This document shows positions 24,830-34,426 of a DNA stretch of 64,000 bases, in pieces. Below the pieces are notes generated by a model. It saw only the letters and a list, made by a program, of their open reading frames with translations, had not been told where the DNA came from and did no database searches. The stretch's first letter is position 1; each line of letters begins with the position of its first letter. The DNA is taken from NCBI RefSeq assembly GCF_042654065.1, contig NZ_JBHSFP010000014.1:1-64000 (forward strand). The letters run 5' to 3'. The stretch comes from Sphaerisporangium dianthi (GTDB lineage: Bacteria > Actinomycetota > Actinomycetes > Streptosporangiales > Streptosporangiaceae). The position numbers and the translations under genes are program-made.

Positions 24830-26440
24830 TCAGAGATGGACGGGCTGGGACGCGAGACCCGGCTGATCGTAGCTGACCCGGGAAAGGGTCCTCGCCATGA
24901 TCTCCGAGAGAACCGCCTGTGGATCCTCCGCCGGGCCCGCCGACCGCCACGCGACGAACGCGTCCGGCCTGACCAGCGCGGCGCCGCCCTGCCCGACGCC
25001 GTAAGCGGCGGCGACGTCCGCCGTCACGGGCACGGCGCGCAACGGCACCTCGGGCACCCGCGCGGCGTGCCCCGCCGCCGCGTCCGCCCACGCCTCGCCG
25101 CCGGGGGCGGTGAGCAGGACGAACCCGTCGAAGAACAGGTCGAGCGTGGAGGAGGGCCGCTCGCCGCGCCGCAGCCACACGTGCGGCGCCCGGGTGCCCG
25201 GCTCGCCGTCCAGCGTGAGGCGCGGCGGCAGCGGGTCGGTCCCCGTGCCGCCGGGCACCGCGGTGGAGGCGTACCGGTACCCCAGGGTGACGATGATGTC
25301 GTCCACCAGCCGGTCGCCGGGCGCGGCCTGGCCGTGGCGGGCGCGGAAGCGGACCATGGCCTGCTCGGCCATGGCGGCGCCGAGCGGCCGCCGCTCGGCG
25401 TCGTAGGTGTCCAGCAGGCCGGGGCCCGCCCACCCGTTCAGGACGGCCGCGAGCTTCCAGGCCAGGTTGTGGGCGTCGTGGATGCCGGTGTTGGCGCCGA
25501 ACCCGCCCGCGGGAGGGTGCACGTGGGCGGCGTCGCCGGCCAGGAACACCCGCCCCGCGCCGAACCGCTCGGCGATGCGCTGCGCGCCCTCCCACGGGAT
25601 GGTGTCGACCACCTCGACCTCGAGGCCGGGGCGGCCGGACACCTCCTGGATCAGCGCCACGCAGCGTTCACGGGTGAAGTCGGCGGCCGACTCTCCGGCC
25701 TCGGGGTCGTAGATGGCCGCCGCCACCCACGGGTCGCAGCCGTGCAGCCGGGAGAGCGCCACGGGCGTGGCGGAGGCGGTGGTGTAGCAGAGGATGAACC
25801 TGCGCCCGCCCATGAGCGCGTCCAGCTCGGGGGCGCGGAAGTAGATGCTCAGGGCGTTGAAGACCGCTCCCCTGCCTTCGGTCCGCAGGCCCAGGGCGGC
25901 GCGCACGTCGCTGCGCGAGCCGTCGGCGCCCACCAGGTAGCGGGCGCGGACCTGCCGCTCGCCGTCCTCGGTCCGGAGGGTGGCGAGGACGCCGTCCTCG
26001 TCCTGCTCGAACGCCACCAGCCGGGTGCCGAAACGCGCCTCTGCGCCGCGTTCCCGCGCCGCGGCCAGCAGCACCGTCTCGTACCGGTCCTGGCCGCAGC
26101 CCATCGCGGTGACGGGGCTGATGGCGTCGCCGTACAGCGTCGGCGCCTCGATCACCTGCGCGCCGGCGATCTCGGCGAGGGTGCGGGTGCGCAGGATGCC
26201 GCCCTCGAAGTAGGCGAGGGAGTCGTCCATCTCCAGCGCGCGGATGGCGGGTTCCAGCCCGGCCGCGCGGAAGATCTCCATCGTCCTGGCCTGGATGCCC
26301 GGGGCGCGGGGCAGCACGGAGGTGCCGGGCCGCCTCTCCACGAGCAGCGGCCGGACGCCGTGCCTGCTCAGGAAGACCGCGGTCGCCAGGCCGACCGGCC
26401 CGGCTCCCGCGATCAGTACGGGAACGCTCTCAGTGCACAT
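24830..26440 (-). CDS. Group A FAD monooxygenase (PgaE/TcmG-like)
   Basis: 536 aa. GAGPVGLATAVFLSRHG at the N-terminus, ERRPGTSVLPRAPG, DG motif YLVGADGSRSDVR and FLAGDAAHVHPPAGG, followed by the thioredoxin-like C-terminal domain (LDLFFDGFVLLTAPGG). This long form is typical of polyketide aromatic hydroxylases such as PgaE, RdmE, TcmG and MtmOIV. It implies a phenolic or quinonoid substrate, unusual for a purely modular PKS product. The start overlaps the end of the OleD-like GT gene by 11 bp. Confidence 0.88.
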   Translation of the reverse strand: MCTESVPVLIAGAGPVGLATAVFLSRHGVRPLLVERRPGTSVLPRAPGIQARTMEIFRAAGLEPAIRALEMDDSLAYFEGGILRTRTLAEIAGAQVIEAPTLYGDAISPVTAMGCGQDRYETVLLAAARERGAEARFGTRLVAFEQDEDGVLATLRTEDGERQVRARYLVGADGSRSDVRAALGLRTEGRGAVFNALSIYFRAPELDALMGGRRFILCYTTASATPVALSRLHGCDPWVAAAIYDPEAGESAADFTRERCVALIQEVSGRPGLEVEVVDTIPWEGAQRIAERFGAGRVFLAGDAAHVHPPAGGFGANTGIHDAHNLAWKLAAVLNGWAGPGLLDTYDAERRPLGAAMAEQAMVRFRARHGQAAPGDRLVDDIIVTLGYRYASTAVPGGTGTDPLPPRLTLDGEPGTRAPHVWLRRGERPSSTLDLFFDGFVLLTAPGGEAWADAAAGHAARVPEVPLRAVPVTADVAAAYGVGQGGAALVRPDAFVAWRSAGPAEDPQAVLSEIMARTLSRVSYDQPGLASQPVHL

Positions 26441-27677
26441 CCTTGTCCTCTCTCCGCGGCGCCGCGACGGTCAGCGGGCGCTCGTGCGCATGACGCCTCA
26501 TCCGGCGCTGGATCTCGTCGGCGGCACGTGCCGCGCCGCCCGCCTCGCGCAGGGACGCGCCCACCCTGGCCGCCGCCTCGGCGTACGACGGCCGCGACAT
26601 GACGGCCGCCGCGGCGCGGCGCAGCGTGCGCGCGCCGAAGCGCCGGTCGGCGAGCACCCGGCCCGCTCCGAGCCGGGCCACCCGCCTCGCCACCCAGGGC
26701 TGGTCGGCGCTCTGCGGGACCACGACCATGGGGACGCCGCAGAGCAGGGACTCGTACACGCTGTTGGTGCCGCCGTGGGTGACGAACAGCGAGGCGTGCC
26801 GCAGCAGCTCGATCTGCGGCACGAACGCCTCGACCCTGACGTTCGGCGGGATCTCGCCGAGGCCGAGGGACTCCGCCGGGCGTCCCGCGGCGATGACCAG
26901 CTGGACGTCCTGGTCGCCGAACGCCTCCACGCAGGCGCGGAAGAAGTCGGGACGGTCGTTGAAGACCGTCCCGAGCGAGACGTAGACGAGCGGCCTGCCG
27001 TCCAGCCAGTCGAAGGAGAAGTGGAAGCCGGGCCGCGCCGTGGCGGTCGGCCCGACGAACACGAAGCGGTCCTCGGGCAGCGAGGCGGCGTAGGGCTGGA
27101 ACATCCGGGAGCTGTAGACGATGTTGAGCGGGCCCGGGTCGGCGAAGACGCGGAAGTCGTGCGGCTGGTCGACGCCGTAGGCGCGCCGGATGCTCCTGGC
27201 CAGCGTCCGGTTGCGCACGAGCTGCCGCGGGTGGGTGAGGCGGGCGGCGAACACGCCGGCCACGCGCAGCGGCAGCGCGTAGGCCATCCGCCGGTTGACC
27301 AGCATGCTCGGCACCGAGCAGACGGCCGGCAGGCCCAGGATGGTCGCCATGTGACCGCCCCACGCGCTCAGGATGTCGTAGAGGATGTAGTCGGGCCCGA
27401 GCGCGCGGACGTCCTCCAGCCGGTGCTCCAGCACCCAGCGGCCCAGGCGCAGGAACGCGTTGATCTGCGCCAGCGGGTCGCCGTCCCCGTCCAGCCCTTC
27501 CAGCGGCAGGTCGCCGTAGCTGTGGAAGACGGCGCCGGCCGCCTCGACCGCCGGCCGGAAGTAGTCCAGCGCGAAGTAGTGCACCGTGTCCCCGCGCCCG
27601 GTCAGCTCGGCGACGACGGGGAGCGTCGGGATGATGTGCCCGTAGCCGGGGAAGGCCAGGAAGGCCGCGGTTGCCAT
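26430..27677 (-). CDS. OleD/MGT-type glycosyltransferase
   Basis: 415 aa, GT1 family, GT-B fold. The acceptor-site catalytic His is in PGYGHIIPTLP (about residue 14) and the donor site is VTHGGTNSVYESL (about 325). The HGG signature and the N-terminus set it apart from the other GTs here, which start MRVLFxxWAW and carry QGG. It is closest in style to macrolide glycosyltransferases (OleD, OleI, MGT), which often inactivate the host's own antibiotic with glucose, but could also add a sugar to the final product. It ends within the start of the next monooxygenase gene. Confidence 0.9.
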   Translation of the reverse strand: MATAAFLAFPGYGHIIPTLPVVAELTGRGDTVHYFALDYFRPAVEAAGAVFHSYGDLPLEGLDGDGDPLAQINAFLRLGRWVLEHRLEDVRALGPDYILYDILSAWGGHMATILGLPAVCSVPSMLVNRRMAYALPLRVAGVFAARLTHPRQLVRNRTLARSIRRAYGVDQPHDFRVFADPGPLNIVYSSRMFQPYAASLPEDRFVFVGPTATARPGFHFSFDWLDGRPLVYVSLGTVFNDRPDFFRACVEAFGDQDVQLVIAAGRPAESLGLGEIPPNVRVEAFVPQIELLRHASLFVTHGGTNSVYESLLCGVPMVVVPQSADQPWVARRVARLGAGRVLADRRFGARTLRRAAAAVMSRPSYAEAAARVGASLREAGGAARAADEIQRRMRRHAHERPLTVAAPRREDKDVH

Positions 27678-27690
27678 GGGACTCTTTCGT

Positions 27691-27754
27691 GACGGTCAGG
27701 GGGCGGCGGACGAAGCCCATGAAACGGTCAGGGGCGGCAGACGAAACCCATGAA
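27691..27754. repeat. Tandem duplication of the last 31 bp of the methyltransferase gene
   Basis: Two adjacent copies, about 27691-27723 and 27722-27754, differ at about four bases. The right copy encodes the real C-terminus YFMGFVCRP with its stop. The left copy repeats the same end after the stop (FMGFVRRP in translation) and fills most of the 50-bp gap before the GT gene. Confidence 0.88.
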
Positions 27755-28465
27755 GTAGCGCTCGACCTTGACTTCCAGCACCTCGGAGAACTCCTCGGCG
27801 AGGATCTTCTCGACCTCGGCGCTGCGCAGGAGCTGCGTGCGGTAGGAGCCTGTGCGCAGGCGGCCGCCGGACGCGCGGATCATCAGCGCGGTGCTGAGGA
27901 ACAGCGCGGTCCTGCCGAAGTGCTCCAGCGCGCCGTACCTCTTGCGCTGGAACTCGTGGAAGTGGTCGGCGATCCACACGTTCCCGATGAAGGTGCCGCC
28001 GGGCTCGACGAAGCTCTTCAGCCGGCGCAGCACCTGCCGCACGTCGCCGAGGTGGTGGATGGCGTCGATGCACAGCACCAGGTCGGCCGGCTTCAGCCCG
28101 TTGTCCTGCCAGAAGTCGCCGAGCACCAGCTCCAGGTCCTCGTGCTCGACGCGTTGCCTGGCGAGCTCCAGGCCCTGGGCGGAGATGTCCAGCGCGGTGA
28201 TCTTCCGTACGCCGGTGCGCTCCGCGACCAGGCGGGTGAACTCGCCCGTGCCGCACGCGAACTCCAGCGCCCGCTCCGACTCCGCCCCGTAGCCGCTCAT
28301 GTAGCCGGCGATCGTCTCCTTCTGCCGCAGGAAGTCATCGGCCAGGATGCTGTGCCGTTCGGCGGAGTCCCGGTCCCAGAACCGCGCCGCCCAGTAGCTC
28401 CTGCCGTCCGGCGGAACGCCCTTCAGCACGGCCCGGCCCGTCTCGGCCATCAGCTCAGCGAGCAT
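27728..28465 (-). CDS. Class I SAM-dependent methyltransferase
   Basis: 245 aa. SAM motif I is LEFACGTGEFTRLV (about residue 66), motif II an acidic ALDIS, and post-I DLVLCIDAIHHLGD. UbiE/MenG-like fold. Located between dTDP-glucose 4,6-dehydratase (11-bp overlap) and a GT, it is a candidate sugar O- or C-methyltransferase or a tailoring O-methyltransferase. Start ATG at 28465 lies inside the upstream gene end, so translation is probably coupled. Confidence 0.85.
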   Translation of the reverse strand: MLAELMAETGRAVLKGVPPDGRSYWAARFWDRDSAERHSILADDFLRQKETIAGYMSGYGAESERALEFACGTGEFTRLVAERTGVRKITALDISAQGLELARQRVEHEDLELVLGDFWQDNGLKPADLVLCIDAIHHLGDVRQVLRRLKSFVEPGGTFIGNVWIADHFHEFQRKRYGALEHFGRTALFLSTALMIRASGGRLRTGSYRTQLLRSAEVEKILAEEFSEVLEVKVERYFMGFVCRP

Positions 28466-29438
28466 CTGCCATCCGCTCCTCTCGTGTGTCCCACCATTCG
28501 CGGTTGTCCCCGTACCACCGGACGACCTCGGCGAGGCCGGTGTCGAAGGCGATCCGGGGCGTGAATCCCAGCTCCTCGCGGATCTTCGTGGAGTCGACCG
28601 AGTACCTCAGGTCGTGTCCCTTGCGGTCGGGCACGGCCCGCACCCGGCTCCAGTCGGCTCCGCAGAGGTCGAGCAGTTTCGCCGTGAGCTCCATGTTGGT
28701 GAGCTCGACGCCGCCGCCGACGTTGTAGATCTCGCCGGCCCGGCCGCGTTCCAGCACGAGCTGGACCGCCCGGCAGTGGTCTTCCACGTGCAGCCACTCG
28801 CGCACGTTGCGGCCGTCCCCGTAGAGCGGGACGTCCCGGCCGTCCAGCAGGCTCGTCACGAACAGCGGGATGACCTTCTCGGCGAACTGGTGCGAGCCGT
28901 AGTTGTTGGAGCAGCGCGTGATGGACACGTCCAGTCCGTGGGTACGGAATGCCGCTCTGGCCATCATGTCGGCGGCGGCCTTCGACGCCGCGTAGGGGCT
29001 GTTGGGCTCCAGCAGGTGGTCCTCGCGCCAGGATCCCCGCTCGATCGTGCCGTACACCTCGTCGGTGGAGACGTGCACGACCTTGGCGACGCCCGCGGCC
29101 AGGCAGCAGTGCAGGAGGGTCTGGGTGCCGGCGACGTTGGTGCGCACGAACCCCGAGGGGGCGACCAGCGAGCGGTCGACGTGCGACTCGGCCGCGAAGT
29201 GCACCACCGCGTCGTGGCCGGGGAGCAGGCCGAGCAGCAGCTCCTCGTCGCAGACGTCGCCGCGCACGAACGTCAGGCGCGGGTGGTCCATGGGGAGGTT
29301 CGCCAGGGTGCCCGCGTACGTCAGCTTGTCAAGGACGGTGACCCGGACGTCCTCGAACCCCGGGTGACGCCCGTCGAGCAGGCCGCGGGCGTAGTGGCCG
29401 CCGATGAAGCCGGCGCCGCCGGTCACCAGGATGTTCAC
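28455..29438 (-). CDS. rmlB: dTDP-glucose 4,6-dehydratase
   Basis: 327 aa. GTG start at 29438 overlaps the RmlA stop (GTGA, 29435-29438). NAD-binding GGAGFIGGHYARGL at the N-terminus, the STDEVYG motif with catalytic Thr-Asp-Glu (about 120) and YAASKAAAD (Tyr-Lys about 147). It converts dTDP-glucose to dTDP-4-keto-6-deoxyglucose, the branch point to deoxysugars. Length and motifs match the family. Confidence 0.96.
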   Translation of the reverse strand: MNILVTGGAGFIGGHYARGLLDGRHPGFEDVRVTVLDKLTYAGTLANLPMDHPRLTFVRGDVCDEELLLGLLPGHDAVVHFAAESHVDRSLVAPSGFVRTNVAGTQTLLHCCLAAGVAKVVHVSTDEVYGTIERGSWREDHLLEPNSPYAASKAAADMMARAAFRTHGLDVSITRCSNNYGSHQFAEKVIPLFVTSLLDGRDVPLYGDGRNVREWLHVEDHCRAVQLVLERGRAGEIYNVGGGVELTNMELTAKLLDLCGADWSRVRAVPDRKGHDLRYSVDSTKIREELGFTPRIAFDTGLAEVVRWYGDNREWWDTREERMADAR

Positions 29439-30502
29439 GTCGCCAGTTCCGCGTAGGTGTGGTCGCCGACGATCAGGCGGTGCCGCCGTGGTTCGCCGGG
29501 GGACGGCACGATGGTCGAGGACCTGCCGATGACCGAGTCGTGGATGCCGTGGACGCCCCTGACCGTGGTGCCGGCCAGCACGATGGAGTTCCTGACCCCC
29601 GCGTCGTACACGGCGCAGTCCGGGCCGAAGGCCGTGTGCGGGCCGATGACGCTGTCCTCGATGACGGTGCCCTCCGCGATGATGACCGGGCCTTCGATGC
29701 GGGACCTGCGGACCTTCGCGCCGTGCTCCACGACGACCTGCCCCGACAGGCGGCTCAGCGCGTCGACGTCGCCCTTGCGGTCGCCGGTCAGGCCGTCGAG
29801 CAGCACCCGGTTGCACTCCAGCAGGTCCTCGATCTGGCCGGTGTCGCGCCAGAAGCCGGAGAACTGCTGGGCGCGCACCCGTTCGCCCCGTTCGACGAGC
29901 CACTGGATGGCGTCGGTGATCTCCCATTCGTCGCGCCGGCTCCTGCCGATGCTCTGGACGGCCTCGTGGACGGCGGGGCTGAACAGGTAGACGCCCATCA
30001 GCGCCAGGTCGCTCTTGGGGTGCCGTGGTTTCTCCTCGAGGCCGAGGACGCGGCCGTCGGCGTCCACCTCGGCGATGCCGCACGCCGTCGGGTCGGCCAC
30101 CTTGGTCACGACCACCTGGGCGGCCGGGCGGTGCTCGCGGAAGTCCTCCAGGAAGTCGGAGATCTCGCCGAGCAGGACGTTGTCCCCGAGGTACATGACG
30201 AAGTCGTCGTCGCCGAGGAAGTCCCGGGAGATGAGCACGCAGTGGGCCAGGCCCAGCGGCTCGCTCTGCGGGATGTAGGTGATGCGCAGCCCGAGCCGCG
30301 AGCCGTCGCCCACCTCCGCGCGGATCTGGTCGCCGCGGTCGCCGACGACCATGCCGACCTCGGTGATTCCGGCCCGCCGGATGTTCTCAAGACCGTGGTA
30401 GACGACAGGCTTGTTGGCGATCGGCACGAGCTGTTTAGGCATCGCGTGGCTGAGCGGACGCAGTCGCGTCCCGACCCCGCCTGCCAGGATCAGAGCCTTC
30501 AT
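29435..30502 (-). CDS. rmlA: Glucose-1-phosphate thymidylyltransferase, long form
   Basis: 355 aa. LAGGVGTRLRPLSHAMPKQL nucleotide-binding start, EEKPRHPKSDLALMGVY and WRDTGQIEDLLE. The C-terminal part is a left-handed beta-helix of hexapeptides (EGPVIIAEGTVIEDSVIG), typical of the StrD/GraD long class of secondary metabolism. It makes dTDP-glucose, the first step of the deoxysugar route. Stop-start overlap with RmlB. Confidence 0.96.
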   Translation of the reverse strand: MKALILAGGVGTRLRPLSHAMPKQLVPIANKPVVYHGLENIRRAGITEVGMVVGDRGDQIRAEVGDGSRLGLRITYIPQSEPLGLAHCVLISRDFLGDDDFVMYLGDNVLLGEISDFLEDFREHRPAAQVVVTKVADPTACGIAEVDADGRVLGLEEKPRHPKSDLALMGVYLFSPAVHEAVQSIGRSRRDEWEITDAIQWLVERGERVRAQQFSGFWRDTGQIEDLLECNRVLLDGLTGDRKGDVDALSRLSGQVVVEHGAKVRRSRIEGPVIIAEGTVIEDSVIGPHTAFGPDCAVYDAGVRNSIVLAGTTVRGVHGIHDSVIGRSSTIVPSPGEPRRHRLIVGDHTYAELAT

Positions 30503-30524
30503 AGGTGAATTGGTATCCCGTCGA

Positions 30525-32177
30525 TCACGACTGTCGATTGAGGATCGCTGGAGCCCGGCAGGTGACGCGCGCGAGCACTCCGGCGAGCGTCTCCCCGGCC
30601 GCGCCGGCCGGGCCGCCGTCCTCGCGGGCCCGCCAGGCGACGAAGCCGTCGGGGCGGACCAGCAGCGCGCCCGAGGGGCTGACGCCGTGCGCCGACGCCC
30701 ACCGCTCCGCGTCCGCCACCACGTCGCCCCGCACGGCGTCGCCGTCCCCGACGCGGACCAGGCGGACGTCGAGTGCGCGGGCCGCCCGCGCCCATTCGCG
30801 CGCGCCGGGCCCGGCGAGCAGGACGTGGTCCTCGCCGTAGAGGTCCAGGGTGGAGATGTCGCGCCCGCCGCGCCGCACCGGGAGGTGCGGCGCCCGCGTG
30901 CCCGGCGCGCCGGTCAGCTCCCTCGGCGGGACGGCGGGCGGGCCGCCGGGGTCGGCGCCGCAGATCACCCGCGAGCGGTAGCGGTAGCCGAACACCACGG
31001 CGTCGTACTCCACCGGTTCCGCCTCGGGCGCCGCCACCTCGACGCCCGAGCGCAGGCGCAGCTGGTGCAGCGCCTGGCCGAGGGTGAACTCGGCCACCGG
31101 GCGACGCTCCTCCTCGTAGCTGTCCAGCAGGCCGGGGCCCGCCCGTCCCGAGAGCACGGCGTGCAGCTTCCAGGCCAGGTTGTGCGCGTCCTGGATACCG
31201 GTGCCCGCGCCGAACGCCCCGGCGGGCGGCATCACGTGCGCGGCGTCGCCCGCCAGGAACACGCGGCCGTCGCGGAAGCGGCGCGCGACCTGCGCCGCGA
31301 TCTCGTAGGTCAGCACCTTGACGCCGTTGGCGAGCTGCGGGACGAGCCGCACGTCCAGGTCCGGGACGCCGACCGCGGCGCGCACCAGCTCCACGCAGGC
31401 GTCCTCGCCCGGCTCGCCGTCGTGCGGGGTGTTGAACACCCAGCGGTGATCAGCGCCGTGCGGGAACATCACCGTGCCCTCGGCGGGGACGGTGAAGTGG
31501 CAGGAGGCGATGAACCGGTCGCGCGCCGGGTCGTGCCTGCCGCGCAGCGGCAGGGTCAGGTCGGCGTCGAACACCATGCTGGCGACCTGCGAGATCGGGC
31601 CGGGCCCTTCGACTCCGACGCCGAGCAGGGCGCGCACCGTGCTGTGGTGCCCGTCGGCCCCGACCAGGTAGCGCGCCCGCACCTCGTAGGTACGCCCGCT
31701 CGCCCGGTCCTCCAGGGTGGCGGTCACCCCGCCGGAGTCCTGGGTGAACCCGGCGAGGGCGGTGCCGAACCGCACGTCGGCGCCGAGCTCGACGGCGCGG
31801 GCGCGCAGCAGGTTCTCCAGCCGGTCCTGATCGATCATGCCCCAGTTGCTCGGGCCGACCCGCTGCGCGCCTTCCGCGCCGGCGGGCGGGCGCTGCTCGG
31901 CGCGGTGCAGCTCCTTCCCGGCGAGCGTCTCGACCTTGAGCATCACCACCGACGGCATCTCTCCGACGTAGGTGCGGGCGGCCAGCACCTCCTCCTCGAC
32001 GCCGGCCTGCCGCAGCAGCTCGGCGGTCCTGGGGTTGATCGTGCGGGCGCGGGGGTGGATCAGCGTGCCCTCGTGGCGTTCGACGAGGGTGACGGCCACC
32101 CCCTTCTGCGCGAGGAAGACCGCGCAGGCGAGGCCCGCTGGGCCGCCTCCCGCGACGAGCACCTCGGGATCGGTCAT
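30525..32177 (-). CDS. Group A FAD monooxygenase, third copy
   Basis: 550 aa; ATG with GGAG 8 bp upstream. GGGPAGLACAVFLAQKG, DG motif YLVGADGHHSTVR, and FLAGDAAHVMPPAGAFGAGTG, then a C-terminal thioredoxin-like domain (TLDLYGEDHVLLAGPG). Same class as the 24830-26440 enzyme, and the two align along their length. Aromatic polyketide hydroxylase or Baeyer-Villiger-type oxidase. Neighbours are the 3-ketoreductase (13 bp) and RmlA (22 bp). Confidence 0.88.
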   Translation of the reverse strand: MTDPEVLVAGGGPAGLACAVFLAQKGVAVTLVERHEGTLIHPRARTINPRTAELLRQAGVEEEVLAARTYVGEMPSVVMLKVETLAGKELHRAEQRPPAGAEGAQRVGPSNWGMIDQDRLENLLRARAVELGADVRFGTALAGFTQDSGGVTATLEDRASGRTYEVRARYLVGADGHHSTVRALLGVGVEGPGPISQVASMVFDADLTLPLRGRHDPARDRFIASCHFTVPAEGTVMFPHGADHRWVFNTPHDGEPGEDACVELVRAAVGVPDLDVRLVPQLANGVKVLTYEIAAQVARRFRDGRVFLAGDAAHVMPPAGAFGAGTGIQDAHNLAWKLHAVLSGRAGPGLLDSYEEERRPVAEFTLGQALHQLRLRSGVEVAAPEAEPVEYDAVVFGYRYRSRVICGADPGGPPAVPPRELTGAPGTRAPHLPVRRGGRDISTLDLYGEDHVLLAGPGAREWARAARALDVRLVRVGDGDAVRGDVVADAERWASAHGVSPSGALLVRPDGFVAWRAREDGGPAGAAGETLAGVLARVTCRAPAILNRQS

Positions 32178-32190
32178 GGCGGATCTCCGT

Positions 32191-33178
32191 TCAGGTCGAG
32201 AGGGCGGGGGCGGGCACGACGCGGGCCCGCCCCCTGATCTCCTCCAGCAGGCGTGCCTGGCGGACCACGTCGGCGCCGTGCTCCCCGTGCCCGGCCGGGT
32301 CGGCGCAGGCGTCGGCGAACGCGGTCACCATGCGCAGGAACTGGTCGTCGGCGGGAAGCGGCCGCTCCTCCCGCGTCCTGCCCCGCTCGATGCGCAGCAC
32401 GGGCCGCTCGCCGGGAGGCGGGGTGAACGCCCAGTCCAGCGAGACGCGGCCCTCGCTCCCCCACACCGCGTAGGTGCAGCGGTAGGAGTGGTCCATGCCG
32501 AAGTCGCACTGGGCGGTGAGCCCCCGCCCGTCGGCCAGCAGCGCCGAGCCGGCGACGTCGACGCCCGTCTCCGGGTCGCGCACCAGGACGGCGCCCGCCA
32601 CCTCGGCGTCCGCGCCGAGGTACAGCTGGGCGGCGCGCACGGTGTAGGTGCCGACCTCCAGCAGCGCCCCGCCGTCCAGCTCGGGCCGGTACCGGATGAG
32701 GGAGCGGTCGCCGCGCGGGATGCCGAAAGAGGCGGCGAACCCCCGGGGGGTGCCGATGGCGCCCGCCGCGACCAGCTCGCGCACCTGGCCGTGCTGGGCG
32801 TGGTGCAGGAAGGCGAAGTTCTCCATGAGCGCGAGGCCCCGGGCCCTCGCGGCCTCGGCGAGCGCGGCGGCGGGGCCGGCACGGGCGGTGAGCGACTTCT
32901 CCACCAGCACGTGCTTGCCCGCGCTCAGCGCCTCCGCCGCCCAGCGTTCGTGCAGCGCGTTCGGCAGCGGCACGTACACGGCCTGGATGTCGTCGCGTTC
33001 CAGCAGCCGCTCGTAGCCGGTCACCGCCTCGCAGCCGAACCTGGCGGCGAAGGCGGACGCCTTCTCGCCCGTGCGGCTCGCCACCGCCGCGAGCCTCAGC
33101 CCGTCACAGCGCTCGATCGCGGGCGCGGTGCGCCGCCAGGCGATGTCGGCCGCGCCGAGCACGCCGACGGCCAGCGGC

Positions 33179-33192
<14 letters not shown>
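32191..33192 (-). CDS. NDP-hexose 3-ketoreductase (Gfo/Idh/MocA family)
   Basis: 333 aa. N-terminal Rossmann GVLGAADIAWRRTAPA, then the EKP-like motif as VEKSL (Lys about 99) and LEVGTYTVRAAQLYLG. The family pairs with 2,3-dehydratases (TylC1, SpnN, KijD10 type) to reduce C3 and trap the 2,6-dideoxy sugar. Its 5' end overlaps the P450 gene by 14 bp and its likely RBS is weak, so translation is probably coupled. Confidence 0.92.
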
Positions 33193-34378
<1,186 letters not shown>

Positions 34379-34426
34379 TCCTGATCTTCTGCGGCGGCCA
34401 CGCCGGCGAACCCGGAAGGCGTGGTC

